A stretch of 64,000 nucleotides of DNA from Pukyongia sp963768085. GTDB lineage: Bacteria; Bacteroidota; Bacteroidia; Flavobacteriales; Flavobacteriaceae. The first letter of the stretch is position 1. Each line of letters opens with the position of its first letter. The DNA lies in contig CAVYGO010000003.1 of NCBI GenBank assembly GCA_963768085.1, positions 744,001-808,000 on the forward strand. The letters are read 5' to 3'. The position numbers and the translations under genes are program-made. Positions 16,870 through 26,993 of the stretch are shown in pieces. The notes below the pieces were generated by a model, which worked only from the letters and a program-made list of their open reading frames with translations, made no database searches and was not told where the DNA came from.

Positions 16870-18423
16870 ATGTTAACTGCAACAACCTCCTTCGGAATAG
16901 AAGAAGCCTTGGAAAAATTAGGCGTTCAAGATATTAATTACGGCACATCCACAGGCTCGAACTGGATGCCGGGCGGTGAGACTATTTCGTCTTATTCACC
17001 GGTTGATGGAAAACTCATTGGAAAAGTGACAACCACTTCGAGAGATGAGTATGAGCAAATGATGAAAACAGCTACTGAAACCTTTAAAACCTGGCGCGTT
17101 ATGCCGGCTCCGCAACGTGGAGAGGTAGTTCGCCAGTTTGGTGAGGAATTGAGAAGGCTTAAAGAACCTCTCGGGAAACTTGTTTCTTACGAAATGGGTA
17201 AGAGCTATCAGGAAGGACTTGGCGAAGTACAGGAAATGATTGATATCTGTGATTTTGCTGTAGGTCTTTCAAGACAATTGCACGGACTCACTATGCACAG
17301 TGAACGGCCGGGTCACCGTATGTATGAACAATATCACCCGCTGGGAGTGGTTGGCATAATCTCGGCCTTCAATTTCCCGGTGGCCGTATGGAGCTGGAAT
17401 ACCGCCCTGGCATGGATATGTGGAGATGTTTGCGTTTGGAAACCTTCTGAAAAAGCACCACTATGTGGAATCGCTTGTCAGAAGATAGCTGCAAAAGTCT
17501 TTGCTGATAATAATTTACCTGAAGGAATTTCCTGTTTAATAAATGGGGACTACAAAGTTGGTGAATATATGACCAAAGACACCCGAATCCCACTTATTTC
17601 TGCTACCGGTTCCACACGAATGGGGAAGATCGTAGGGAGAACTGTTGGGGAACGGCTTGGTAAATCCTTATTAGAATTAGGAGGTAATAATGCGATTATT
17701 GTTACGCCGGATGCAGATATTAAAATGACTGTTATAGGAGCGGTTTTTGGCGCGGTTGGAACCTGCGGACAACGATGTACGTCTACACGCCGACTCATCA
17801 TACATGAAAGCGTTTATAACAAAGTAAAGGATGCTGTAGTAGCAGCTTATGGCCAACTTCGTATAGGAAATCCACTGGATGAGAACAACCATGTTGGTCC
17901 GCTTATCGACAAAGATGCTGTGGAAATGTATAAGCAAGCATTGACTAAAGTGGTAGAAGAGGGTGGTAACCTCGTCGTTGAAGGTGGCGTTCTGCAAGGA
18001 GAAGGCTATGAGAGTGGCTGTTATGTAAAACCGGCGATTGCCGAAGCTGATAATAGTTTCGAGATCGTTCAGCATGAGACCTTTGCCCCGGTATTATATC
18101 TTCTGAAATATAGTGGTGATGTGGAGAATGCCATCGACATCCAAAATGGTGTTGCGCAAGGCCTCTCCTCAGCTATTATGACAAATAATCTTCGTGAAGC
18201 GGAACGATTCTTAAGTCATGTAGGAAGTGATTGTGGAATTGCTAATGTAAATATTGGGACAAGTGGTGCGGAAATAGGTGGCGCCTTTGGCGGAGAGAAA
18301 GAAACCGGCGGTGGCCGCGAAAGTGGAAGTGACGCCTGGAAGATCTACATGCGGAGACAGACCAATACCATAAATTACACTGCCGAACTTCCTTTGGCAC
18401 AGGGAATCAAATTCGATTTGTAA
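16870..18423 (+). CDS. Aldehyde dehydrogenase, ALDH7 (alpha-aminoadipic semialdehyde) type
   Basis: A 517-residue NAD-dependent aldehyde dehydrogenase. The catalytic Cys303 is in GTCGQRCTSTRR and the general base Glu269 in LLELGGNN. The opening LGVQDINYGTSTGSNWMPGG and the C-terminal GGGRESGSDAWKIYMRRQTNTINY are characteristic of the ALDH7A1/piperideine-6-carboxylate dehydrogenase group, which oxidises alpha-aminoadipic semialdehyde in lysine breakdown. Position after the 3-HAO gene could instead suggest a semialdehyde of the kynurenine branch, but the sequence type argues for ALDH7. A strong terminator follows. Confidence 0.93.
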   Translation: MLTATTSFGIEEALEKLGVQDINYGTSTGSNWMPGGETISSYSPVDGKLIGKVTTTSRDEYEQMMKTATETFKTWRVMPAPQRGEVVRQFGEELRRLKEPLGKLVSYEMGKSYQEGLGEVQEMIDICDFAVGLSRQLHGLTMHSERPGHRMYEQYHPLGVVGIISAFNFPVAVWSWNTALAWICGDVCVWKPSEKAPLCGIACQKIAAKVFADNNLPEGISCLINGDYKVGEYMTKDTRIPLISATGSTRMGKIVGRTVGERLGKSLLELGGNNAIIVTPDADIKMTVIGAVFGAVGTCGQRCTSTRRLIIHESVYNKVKDAVVAAYGQLRIGNPLDENNHVGPLIDKDAVEMYKQALTKVVEEGGNLVVEGGVLQGEGYESGCYVKPAIAEADNSFEIVQHETFAPVLYLLKYSGDVENAIDIQNGVAQGLSSAIMTNNLREAERFLSHVGSDCGIANVNIGTSGAEIGGAFGGEKETGGGRESGSDAWKIYMRRQTNTINYTAELPLAQGIKFDL

Positions 18424-18441
18424 TACCTGATTATAATACTT

Positions 18442-18469
18442 AACCGCCTTCAACGAGGCGGTTTTTTTG
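18442..18469 (+). terminator. Intrinsic terminator after the ALDH gene
   Basis: AACCGCCT (18442-18449), loop TCAACG, AGGCGGTT (18456-18463), followed by a T run. It is an 8-bp perfect stem with U tract just 18 bases after the stop. Confidence 0.85.
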
Positions 18470-18505
18470 TTTAATATATTATCTTTAGTTCATATTCTAT
18501 AAAAT

Positions 18506-19891
18506 ATGAAGCGAAGAGATTTTGCGAAGAACATCACGCTGGCGGGTGGGGTTGTAGGGATTGGAATGCTCTCGGCCTGCGAGCAAATGGCAAAAAATAA
18601 TTCCAAAGAAAAAACGGCGGAAGCCGTTGGGAAGGTATCCAAACAGCTTGCCGATGAAATGTACGCCAAGGCTTTAGAGATTACCAAATCCAAGGTGCGT
18701 GGAGGTGTTTCTGAACCCTATTTCAAAAAACCGTTTATAGATGCTGCGTTTTCTCCGAATATATTTCTATGGGACACCTGTTTTATGTGCTGTTTTGCAA
18801 AATACCATCTTAGCGAACTTCCTGTTTATCAGGCGTTAGATAATTTTTATGAGCAGATGGAAGCGGACGGTTATATCTGCCGTGAGTACCGGCAGGACGG
18901 CAGGCCTTTATGGTCTAAGGATCACCCTGTCTCTATCAATCCACCTTTGTTAGCGTTAGCCGAATGGGAGATCTATAAAGTTTCTGAAGATGTGAACAGG
19001 TTAAAGAAGACGTATCCCGTTTTAAAGAAGAATTTCGAATTCCATGTAGATCGGTATATGATGAAGGATGATCTTTTCTACGGCGACACCCTTGGAATGG
19101 GAATGGATAATATTCCTCGGGCTCCAAGAGACTGGGAACCCACAGAAGGAAATGGAATGACGCATCACGAACTGGGTGAGAAGATAGCGGCAATGAACGA
19201 ATCGGCTGAAACCAAATTGCAGTACTTTATAGAACAATATGTAGAGACCCGGCAAGGCATATGGAACAAGCAGGCGCGACTGGTGGATTTTTCGGCTCAA
19301 ATGGCGATGTACGCCATTCAACTTATAGAAATAGCAAAACTAACAGGAAATGATGATGATATTCCTGCTTTTGAGGATATTCACTCCCGAATCAAAACGG
19401 CCGTAAACGAAAAATGTTGGAATAACAACGACAAATTCTATTACGATCTAGGATTCGATAAGCAAGTCCCAAGAAGACATATTGGAATGTACTGGGCTTT
19501 ATTAGGCAAACTCGTACCTGAAGACCGAATTAAATCCTTTCTGGAACACCTTCAGAACCCGGATGAGTTTTACCGCAAAACGCCTTTGCCGGCACTTTCA
19601 GCAGCCGATCCTGATTATGTGGGTTGGGGCGATTACTGGTTGGGAGGCGTATGGGCGCCAACTGTTTATATGGTTTTGAAAGGGCTTTCTGAAAATGGGG
19701 AGGATAAACTCGCTAAAGATCTTGCGGCCAAAGTGTATCGAAGTGTAGCTACTGTATTTGAGGCAACCGGAACATTCTGGGAGAATTATGCTCCGGACCT
19801 GGTTTCTTACGGAATGCCGGCGAAAAAGGATTTCTGCGGTTGGACTGCTCTAATCCCCATCGCGGTTTATAAAGAATATATAGAAGCCTAA
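18506..19891 (+). CDS. Trehalase/MGH-like (alpha/alpha)6-barrel glycoside hydrolase, Tat lipoprotein
   Basis: The N-terminus MKRRDFAKNITLAGG is a twin-arginine signal, and MLSAC gives a lipobox at Cys25, so the enzyme is probably exported folded and lipid-anchored. The body has trehalase/GH63-like blocks: LWDTCFMCCFAKYHL, GMGMDNIPRAPRDW, YWLGGVWAPTVYMVLKGL and TFWENYAPD, placing likely catalytic acids at the Asp of the second and the Glu of the last. Substrate could be a short alpha-glucoside, mannosylglycerate or trehalose; sequence alone does not decide. Its stop overlaps that of the convergent phosphoesterase gene by 4 bases. Confidence 0.8.
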   Translation: MKRRDFAKNITLAGGVVGIGMLSACEQMAKNNSKEKTAEAVGKVSKQLADEMYAKALEITKSKVRGGVSEPYFKKPFIDAAFSPNIFLWDTCFMCCFAKYHLSELPVYQALDNFYEQMEADGYICREYRQDGRPLWSKDHPVSINPPLLALAEWEIYKVSEDVNRLKKTYPVLKKNFEFHVDRYMMKDDLFYGDTLGMGMDNIPRAPRDWEPTEGNGMTHHELGEKIAAMNESAETKLQYFIEQYVETRQGIWNKQARLVDFSAQMAMYAIQLIEIAKLTGNDDDIPAFEDIHSRIKTAVNEKCWNNNDKFYYDLGFDKQVPRRHIGMYWALLGKLVPEDRIKSFLEHLQNPDEFYRKTPLPALSAADPDYVGWGDYWLGGVWAPTVYMVLKGLSENGEDKLAKDLAAKVYRSVATVFEATGTFWENYAPDLVSYGMPAKKDFCGWTALIPIAVYKEYIEA

Positions 19892-20613
19892 TTCCGACCT
19901 TTCTCCTGTGGATATAAGGTCCAAACCGGGTCACTTTGCCAAATTTCTTTCGAGTCTGCATTTATTATCGATAGTGGTCCTTTGAATGCTGCACCCGTAT
20001 CTACATTCCAAACGTTGGCTTTTCGAACCGGAATTATTTCTCCAATACGTGTAACAGGCGTATGGCCAATATAAATTTCGTTAAATAATTTCAGGCGTTT
20101 AGGGTAGTAACGACTTTCCGGGGTCATTTCCGGATCGAGGCTGCAGGCCATTTCCCAAAGTGTGCGATCCCAGTATACGAGATTCGGATAAAACTCGTGC
20201 TGAGGACCGTGCATATTGGTGAATCCCGCGTGCAGGAATAAACGGTTTTCGTTATCGATGTAATAATTCTGAAGCGATTCGAAGAATTCGATGTGTTGAC
20301 CAAGCTCTTCTGCGGAAAGCTTCGCGTAACTGTCTTTGGATGCCTGCCCGCCATGTATAAGCCACATGGGTTTTTCGTCACTTTTTTTCAGAAAATCGTA
20401 AACAAGATCATCATGATTGCCGCGTAGAAATACGCATTGAAATTCTCCTGAAAATTTCAGTAAAAATGATACAGTTTCAGCATTCTCACTCCATCCATCT
20501 ACATAATCTCCTACAAAAATGAAAAGATCCTCATAAGTAGGTTTCACTTTCTCCAGCACCTGCTCAAGTCCTTTTAAACCTCCATGAATATCTCCTACAA
20601 CTAAAGTTCTCAT
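19888..20613 (-). CDS. Calcineurin-like metallophosphoesterase (Ser/Thr phosphatase type)
   Basis: A dinuclear metallophosphatase with GDIHG (7-11), GDYVDG (35-40) and GNHDD (65-69), and late histidines in LFLHAGFTN and YIGHTPVT. It is close to bacterial PP1/PP2A-like phosphatases such as PrpA or the ApaH group; target is unknown. Its start overlaps the stop of the zinc-ribbon membrane protein gene (ATGA, 4 bases), tying it to the SPFH operon as last gene. The 241-residue length is normal for the family. Confidence 0.92.
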   Translation of the reverse strand: MRTLVVGDIHGGLKGLEQVLEKVKPTYEDLFIFVGDYVDGWSENAETVSFLLKFSGEFQCVFLRGNHDDLVYDFLKKSDEKPMWLIHGGQASKDSYAKLSAEELGQHIEFFESLQNYYIDNENRLFLHAGFTNMHGPQHEFYPNLVYWDRTLWEMACSLDPEMTPESRYYPKRLKLFNEIYIGHTPVTRIGEIIPVRKANVWNVDTGAAFKGPLSIINADSKEIWQSDPVWTLYPQEKGRN

Positions 20614-21716
20614 CCCTGATTCACAAAATATACGATTATCGAAAGTATTGCGATAATCATTAATATAAAAAGGAATATTTTCCAGAATGAGTAAGGTCTT
20701 TCGCCGGCCAATACGCCGGATTGCCCGTTAACGAAGAAATTATAACGTTTTCCATTATACCTGTAAGCACTAATATAAACAGGCAATAAGATATGTTTGA
20801 ACGTTTCTTCGGTAAGCCTCATATCTATAGAACTGATTCGTTGCGTATCACCACCAATATCGCGTCTTGCCCAGCGATCGGCTATTTGTTCTGCTTCTTT
20901 TTGAGCATCCAGATGACCATCCTTCAACGGGATGGTATATTTTTCAGTCACAAATCCGGATAGATAACTGCTGTCGAAAGGCACTAATTTGCTGAGGTCC
21001 CAACGCCCGACCTTCCTGGGGATAATCCCCGATCGTTGTATTGAAGCTTTTATTAAAGTATCATCTATAAAACCGGAAATACTTCCGCTCGCCGGGGTCC
21101 ATCGCGTACGTCTTTCCTGTCGCATTCGCGTAACGCTTTTGCCATTTACCGTGGCAGTATAGGGCACAGAGACATAATAATAGTCACCGCGTTGCCCCGT
21201 ATAATTTGCGAATAATTGTGCGTCGAAAGTCCAGTAAGGCGAGTATAGGCCTTTGGTATTCTGAGGATCCAGACTGGCCTTTTTCAGTTTGTTGGGCGCC
21301 CACCACAGGCCTTTCACCCACTTCTGAAATATTATATGGGCCTTCCCCTGATCGATCTGAAACGGTAAAACGGCTCCCGGGAGTATCCATTCTTCCTTTT
21401 GCGCGTCTTCGATGATCAAAGGTGAGTTGCAATACACGCAGTGAAGCGATTTGTAATTCTCCTCTATATGCTGGTTGGCTCCACAACTCTTACACTGAAG
21501 CATTAAGATCGCCTGGCTGTGTGAATGATGGCCCAGGGTGTCAAGGTAAGTCTGCAGTTCGAGCTCCTCAAAACCAATTTCTGTCGGTGGAATTTCCTGG
21601 GCATGCCCACAGTACTCACATTGTAATTCGGTAGTTCCGGGGGCGTACAGGAGTTCCGCCCCGCAATTGACGCAGGACTTCTTTAATTCCGCTTTTTTCT
21701 CAGGTGCTTCTTGCAT
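20610..21716 (-). CDS. Double zinc-ribbon membrane protein (YdjG-like)
   Basis: Two four-cysteine zinc ribbons stand at the N-terminus: Cys15/18/33/36 (CVNCGAEL, CEYCGH) and Cys75/78/93/96 (CKSCGANQ, CVYCNSPL). A central soluble domain of about 230 residues follows, then a single C-terminal membrane helix (FWKIFLFILMIIAILSIIV) ending at residue 368. The plan resembles TFIIB-type zinc-ribbon proteins such as B. subtilis YdjG, which works with the SPFH protein YdjI; that comparison is inference. It starts 4 bases after the SPFH gene stop and overlaps the phosphatase gene by 4 bases, so the three form one unit. Some databases label similar proteins as helicases, for which I see no motif. Confidence 0.8.
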   Translation of the reverse strand: MQEAPEKKAELKKSCVNCGAELLYAPGTTELQCEYCGHAQEIPPTEIGFEELELQTYLDTLGHHSHSQAILMLQCKSCGANQHIEENYKSLHCVYCNSPLIIEDAQKEEWILPGAVLPFQIDQGKAHIIFQKWVKGLWWAPNKLKKASLDPQNTKGLYSPYWTFDAQLFANYTGQRGDYYYVSVPYTATVNGKSVTRMRQERRTRWTPASGSISGFIDDTLIKASIQRSGIIPRKVGRWDLSKLVPFDSSYLSGFVTEKYTIPLKDGHLDAQKEAEQIADRWARRDIGGDTQRISSIDMRLTEETFKHILLPVYISAYRYNGKRYNFFVNGQSGVLAGERPYSFWKIFLFILMIIAILSIIVYFVNQG

Positions 21717-21720
21717 TTTA

Positions 21721-22857
21721 TTATGCTACCGGCAGTGGTGGAGGTGTGTTTCCACCCAGGAAGGCTTTCAATTCTTCCACATCTTTAAGGGCTGACCATT
21801 CGCTCATACCCTGCTTCCATACTAACGAATCTTTTTTCACCGTCCTGTTGGCGAAGAGCGCTTTAAGCTGCTCGAAATTTACCGGTCCGGCTTGCTGACC
21901 ATTCGCAGCATAAAAATACTGAACAGCCTGTGGCATCGGTGGTGGCATAACCGCAGCTTGTTGTTGAGCTGGCATTTGCTGGCCGCCCATTTGAGGTGAC
22001 ATCAATCCACCCATTTGCTGAGCAAGGACAAAACCCATACCCATACCCATTCCTGCCCCAGCGGTTCCACCTTCATTGGCCGCGGCAGCTTCAATAGCTT
22101 TCGCAGTCTTGAATTTGGTCAATTTATCAAGATCCAGTTTATCTATTCGGCTATATTCGAAGATCTCTTTCTTAAGGTCTTCGGGCATAGAAACATTTTC
22201 GATGTAGAATTTCTCAAGTCCAATGCCAACACTCTCAAATTCGGGTTGCATCACCTCTTTACATGTTTCACTAAGTTCAGAAGTATTGGCAGCATACAAT
22301 TCGATGGGAAGATTAGCTTCCCCTACCGTATCTGTAAATCTTGTCGCGATCAAACTTTTGAGGTGTTCGTTGATCTCGAAATTGGTGAAATTATTATCAG
22401 TACCTACAATATCCACAATGAATTTCCCGGGATCACTAATCCTAAACGCATAAGTTCCGAAGGCCCTTATTTCAACGAGTCCGAAACGCTCATCATTCAG
22501 GGTAATCGGGTTTTTAGTCCCCCATTTTTCATCCGTGAACAGATGGGTATTTACGAAATAGACTTCCGCTTTAAAGGGGCTGTCGAACCCGTACTTCCAG
22601 CCTTTCAATGTTGTAAGGATGGGTAGGTTTTGGGTATTCAGGGTATACGTCCCCGCTTTGAAGACATCCGCTAACTGGCCTTCATTTACAAAGACCGCGG
22701 TTTGCCCTTCGCGCACAATGAGCTTGGCATTGTTTTTTATTTCGTTCTGATAGCGTTCAAAACGATGGCAGATGGTATCATCGGTGTAGTCCAGCCACTC
22801 GATAATATCGATAAATTCATTGCTAAGTTTTTCTTTTATAGTGTCGAAAATTCCCAT
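21721..22857 (-). CDS. SPFH domain (virion-core/YdjI-like) protein with C-terminal GYF_2 domain
   Basis: From the ATG at 22857 the protein starts MGIFDTIKEKLSNEFIDIIEW, the typical opening of the YdjI-like SPFH subgroup; the open frame continues 17 codons upstream but that part looks like leader DNA. An SPFH domain spans about residues 20-240, then an Ala/Gly/Met/Gln-rich linker (about 260-320) and a GYF_2 domain (about 325-372; FYAANGQQAGPVNFEQLKAL, WKQGMSEW). SPFH proteins form membrane-associated rings and recruit partners; GYF_2 usually binds proline-rich peptides. Upstream is the AlbA_2 gene (57 bases), downstream the zinc-ribbon gene (4 bases). Confidence 0.9.
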   Translation of the reverse strand: MGIFDTIKEKLSNEFIDIIEWLDYTDDTICHRFERYQNEIKNNAKLIVREGQTAVFVNEGQLADVFKAGTYTLNTQNLPILTTLKGWKYGFDSPFKAEVYFVNTHLFTDEKWGTKNPITLNDERFGLVEIRAFGTYAFRISDPGKFIVDIVGTDNNFTNFEINEHLKSLIATRFTDTVGEANLPIELYAANTSELSETCKEVMQPEFESVGIGLEKFYIENVSMPEDLKKEIFEYSRIDKLDLDKLTKFKTAKAIEAAAANEGGTAGAGMGMGMGFVLAQQMGGLMSPQMGGQQMPAQQQAAVMPPPMPQAVQYFYAANGQQAGPVNFEQLKALFANRTVKKDSLVWKQGMSEWSALKDVEELKAFLGGNTPPPLPVA

Positions 22858-22914
22858 GTTAATTATGTTTAGGATGATTATAATTAAAGATAATAAATAT
22901 TTAAGCACATGATA

Positions 22915-24051
22915 TTAATTATACTTTACCTTTCTAAGAATTCGTTGTGATTCTTTAAACGATTGGTAGACATTTCCCCCTATTTGTTTCAAGAATGGTT
23001 GCGATTCCATTAACTTATCGATGGCATCGCTAAAATCGTTGAGGTAGCAGATAAGGTAAGTCTCTGGTAGTTGCGTGAGATCTTTTTCCTCTGAAGGTTG
23101 CAAGGGGATGTTTTTCATTAGCTTTTCAACCAGTGAATTGTTGGCGTTGTAAATATGATACAGGGTCTTTTTATTAAAACGTGGCGGTTCAAAGACCAAT
23201 TCAGAATTCATAACATACGAACCATTTTCCCTGAATTGGATAGTGACTTCCTCCAAGGGGTAATATTTGAATTGCTGATTCAACCCCAGATTGACATATT
23301 CCAATATTTTGAAATGATCATCCGTATATTCAATGCTGATCTCATCCAATGCGGAATAAAACAATCGCACCTGTTCGTTGATCAGTTCTATATCTACCCT
23401 GGAGTAATAGGTATTCCCTTTTACCTGCTTCGGAATTCCCGCCCAGCAAACCACGAATTGTTCCTTGAAAACCTTATAATCTGAAGGCAGGTCATTATGC
23501 CTGTTGTTGAGGAAATCAATAACTCCGTCCAGTGTATGCTCGATATTGTTCATCGCTTTGTTCTCAATAGCCTTCACGATCTCCGAATTCACATCTTTGA
23601 TCTCAATATCAAAATCCTTAGGCATGGAAATACTACCATCTCTCAGAAAGATGGACCCTCCCCAGTATTTCCAGATGTTCTTACGCAACGAGGTGATCTC
23701 TCCCGTAGGACGTATGGTTACCAGACCAACAACTTTGTCATCGGCCAGATGTGGAAACATGATATTCTCATAGGAAATAAGCGGCGGATTAGATAGATAT
23801 GCGTTTACCAGGTTTTGTATCTTACTGTCGTCGAAGAAGTCAACACCCCTAATTTCGTTGTTCTCATCTTCTACACCCACCACAATATAACTGTTGTTTG
23901 CAGGATTACTATTACTGAGTGCGCAAATATGCTTCAGGAATTTTGCTTTTCCTTCTTTGCTTCCCAGATTGATCTTTCGCTTCTTGTCATAAAAACTGCT
24001 CTCATCGTTATGAGCCAGAAGGTTTTTCACTAAGAGTCTTTTGTTGATCAT
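22915..24051 (-). CDS. AlbA_2 (Schlafen-like) domain putative nucleic-acid/ATP-binding protein
   Basis: Residues about 1-140 carry the AlbA_2 pattern: a helix with FYDKKRKINLGSKEGKAKFLKHICALSN, the strand YIVVGVEDENNEIRGVDFFDD, and later VVGLVTIRPTGE, KYWGGSIFLRDGS. AlbA_2 domains occur in transcription regulators and antiviral Schlafen-type proteins. The remaining 230 residues match nothing I know. I use the ATG at 24051 (MINKRLL), which overlaps the SDR stop as ATGA, indicating translational coupling. The gene leads into the SPFH/zinc-ribbon/phosphatase unit. Confidence 0.8.
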   Translation of the reverse strand: MINKRLLVKNLLAHNDESSFYDKKRKINLGSKEGKAKFLKHICALSNSNPANNSYIVVGVEDENNEIRGVDFFDDSKIQNLVNAYLSNPPLISYENIMFPHLADDKVVGLVTIRPTGEITSLRKNIWKYWGGSIFLRDGSISMPKDFDIEIKDVNSEIVKAIENKAMNNIEHTLDGVIDFLNNRHNDLPSDYKVFKEQFVVCWAGIPKQVKGNTYYSRVDIELINEQVRLFYSALDEISIEYTDDHFKILEYVNLGLNQQFKYYPLEEVTIQFRENGSYVMNSELVFEPPRFNKKTLYHIYNANNSLVEKLMKNIPLQPSEEKDLTQLPETYLICYLNDFSDAIDKLMESQPFLKQIGGNVYQSFKESQRILRKVKYN

Positions 24052-24803
24052 TGTTTGTTCACTATTGTGCTTGATGCCTGATCCAGGCACATCACGGTAA
24101 GATCTGCAATATTAACATGAGGCGGTCGAGTAACAGCGAACCAGATGACGTCTGCAATATCTTCAGGCTTTAGTGGGGTGAATCCCTGATACACTTTTTC
24201 AGCTCTCCGGGAATCTCCCTTAAATCGGACTTCACTAAACTCTGTTTCAACAAGCCCTGGATTAATGGCCGCTACCCGAATACCCTTGCCGTTAAGGTCT
24301 AATCGCATCCCATGGTTAATTGCATCGACTGCGTGTTTACTGGCACAGTAAACATTTCCTTTAGGATACACCTCTTTTCCTGCCGTAGATCCGATATTGA
24401 TTATGTGGCCGCTTGCTCGTTCCAGCATTCCTGGCAGAACAGCTTTAGATACGTAAAGCAATCCCTTCACATTGATATCGAGCATGGCGTCCCAGTCGTC
24501 CGTACTTCCACTCTGAATAGGATCCAGGCCATGTGCATTTCCAGCATTATTTACTAGGATATCGATTTGACTAAAATTGGCAGGCAAACCCTCAATCGAT
24601 TTGAAGACTAATTCTTTATTTCGCACATCGAAGACAAGGGAATGGATTTTTACTTTTTCTGAAAGTTCATCTTTCAGGGACTCCAATCGATCAATTCTTC
24701 GGCCGCAAATAATAAGATTCACTCCGTTTTTCGCAAAAAGCCTCGCAGTTGCTCTTCCTATCCCGGAAGTCGCTCCGGTTATTAGCGCTAATTTATTTTC
24801 CAT
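24048..24803 (-). CDS. Short-chain dehydrogenase/reductase (YdfG-like)
   Basis: A classical SDR of 251 residues: GATSGIG cofactor loop (10-16), NNAG (85-88), catalytic Ser139, Tyr152 and Lys156 (YCASK). The C-terminal part (INPGLVETEFSEVRF, PEDIADVIWFAVTRP) is like NADP-dependent 3-hydroxy acid or serine dehydrogenases of the YdfG group. I start at ATG 24803 (MENKLALITG); the GTG at 24815 lies within a heptanucleotide repeat and is less likely. That repeat occupies the place where ribosome binding would occur, so its copy number may matter for expression. Confidence 0.93.
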   Translation of the reverse strand: MENKLALITGATSGIGRATARLFAKNGVNLIICGRRIDRLESLKDELSEKVKIHSLVFDVRNKELVFKSIEGLPANFSQIDILVNNAGNAHGLDPIQSGSTDDWDAMLDINVKGLLYVSKAVLPGMLERASGHIINIGSTAGKEVYPKGNVYCASKHAVDAINHGMRLDLNGKGIRVAAINPGLVETEFSEVRFKGDSRRAEKVYQGFTPLKPEDIADVIWFAVTRPPHVNIADLTVMCLDQASSTIVNKQ

Positions 24804-24806
24804 TTT

Positions 24807-25730
<924 letters not shown>

Positions 25731-25749
25731 AACTAAAATTTGCAAGTTT

Positions 25750-25780
25750 TAAAGGTAACAATTTGAACGTAACATTTAAA
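25750..25780 (-). promoter_or_regulatory. Promoter candidate for the aldo/keto reductase gene
   Basis: On the minus strand TTTA (25780-25777), 19 bases, then TACCTTTA (25757-25750): correct spacing and G-to-A changes at the last base of both boxes. It lies 20 bases before the ATG at 25730 and could drive the whole reductase-SDR-AlbA_2-SPFH series. Confidence 0.45.
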
Positions 25781-25901
25781 AGCCTTAACGGGCTTTATAG
25801 TGTTTATTTTTAACCAATCGTTAACAGGATATACCATAATAATTAGGCAATTTGCGGTACGAAATCAACCACAATCATTATAGTTCAAAGAATTACTAAA
25901 C

Positions 25902-26906
25902 ATGGAAGAAGTAACGACTGCATTAGACATAGGTGCGTTAAATGAAAAAATTGAAAAGGAAAGTGCTTTTGTAGATATCCTAACCCTTGAGATGAACAAG
26001 GTGATCATCGGCCAGAAACATATGGTAGAGCGTCTCCTAATCGGTCTTTTGGGACAGGGACATATTCTGCTTGAAGGAGTTCCGGGATTAGCGAAAACAC
26101 TTGCTATAAATACCCTGGCGCAAGCGGTTCACGGATCATTCAGCCGAATTCAGTTCACCCCCGACCTGTTACCGGCAGACGTGATAGGGACACTAATTTA
26201 CAATATGAAGCTGAACGATTTCAGCATTAAAAAAGGTCCGATATTTGCCAATTTTATACTAGCTGATGAGATCAACAGGGCCCCGGCTAAAGTTCAGTCT
26301 GCCCTGCTGGAAGCCATGCAGGAGCGTCAGGTTACCATCGGTGAGGACACCTTCAAACTCGATCAACCTTTCCTGGTGATGGCCACACAAAACCCGATTG
26401 AACAGGAAGGAACATATCCATTGCCCGAAGCACAGGTGGATAGATTCATGCTGAAAACTATTATTGATTATCCGAGGATTGCTGAAGAACAACTTATTAT
26501 TCGTCAGAATCTGAAAGGTGCTTACGAAAAAATCAATCAGGTGGTAACACTGGAACAGATACTGAGAGCACAACAAGCGGTTCGAGAGGTCTATATGGAT
26601 GAGAAGATTGAAAAATATATACTCGATATCGTTTTTGCTACCCGTACTCCGGAGCAGTATAACTTATCCGAGATCAAACCATTAATCAGTTTCGGAGCGT
26701 CTCCGCGTGGTAGTATAAATCTTGCCATGGCGTCCAAATGTTATGCCTTTATCAAACGACGCGGTTATGTGATCCCTGAAGATGTTCGCGCCATTGTTCA
26801 TGATGTATTGCGTCACAGAATTGGGATAACCTACGAAGCAGAAGCAGAGAATGTAACTTCCGAAGATCTCATAAACAAAATCGTCAATGTAATTGAAGTA
26901 CCGTAG
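25902..26906 (+). CDS. moxR: MoxR family AAA+ ATPase
   Basis: The first gene of the Bat operon. Walker A is GVPGLAKT (59-66), Walker B ILADEINRAP, sensor ATQNPIEQEGTYPLPEAQVDRF; all are diagnostic for MoxR AAA+ ATPases, which act as chaperones for von Willebrand A (VWA) domain partners. Length 334 is normal. The neighbour genes encode DUF58 and two VWA proteins, the usual partners. The 171-base spacer upstream is shared with the divergent aldo/keto reductase gene; I saw no convincing promoter for moxR there. Confidence 0.96.
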   Translation: MEEVTTALDIGALNEKIEKESAFVDILTLEMNKVIIGQKHMVERLLIGLLGQGHILLEGVPGLAKTLAINTLAQAVHGSFSRIQFTPDLLPADVIGTLIYNMKLNDFSIKKGPIFANFILADEINRAPAKVQSALLEAMQERQVTIGEDTFKLDQPFLVMATQNPIEQEGTYPLPEAQVDRFMLKTIIDYPRIAEEQLIIRQNLKGAYEKINQVVTLEQILRAQQAVREVYMDEKIEKYILDIVFATRTPEQYNLSEIKPLISFGASPRGSINLAMASKCYAFIKRRGYVIPEDVRAIVHDVLRHRIGITYEAEAENVTSEDLINKIVNVIEVP

Positions 26907-26993
26907 TCAGTACGCAGAGTATCAAACGCCTAAGAAATTAAAACCGGCCGAATAGCGAAATTCACTACTGCAAGCTATTAAAGTTTACTGAAA

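Noticed and set aside
22858..22908. Hydrophobic N-terminal extension of the SPFH protein
   Set aside because: MGIFDTIKEK is the usual start of this subgroup; the upstream codons are AT-rich leader DNA.
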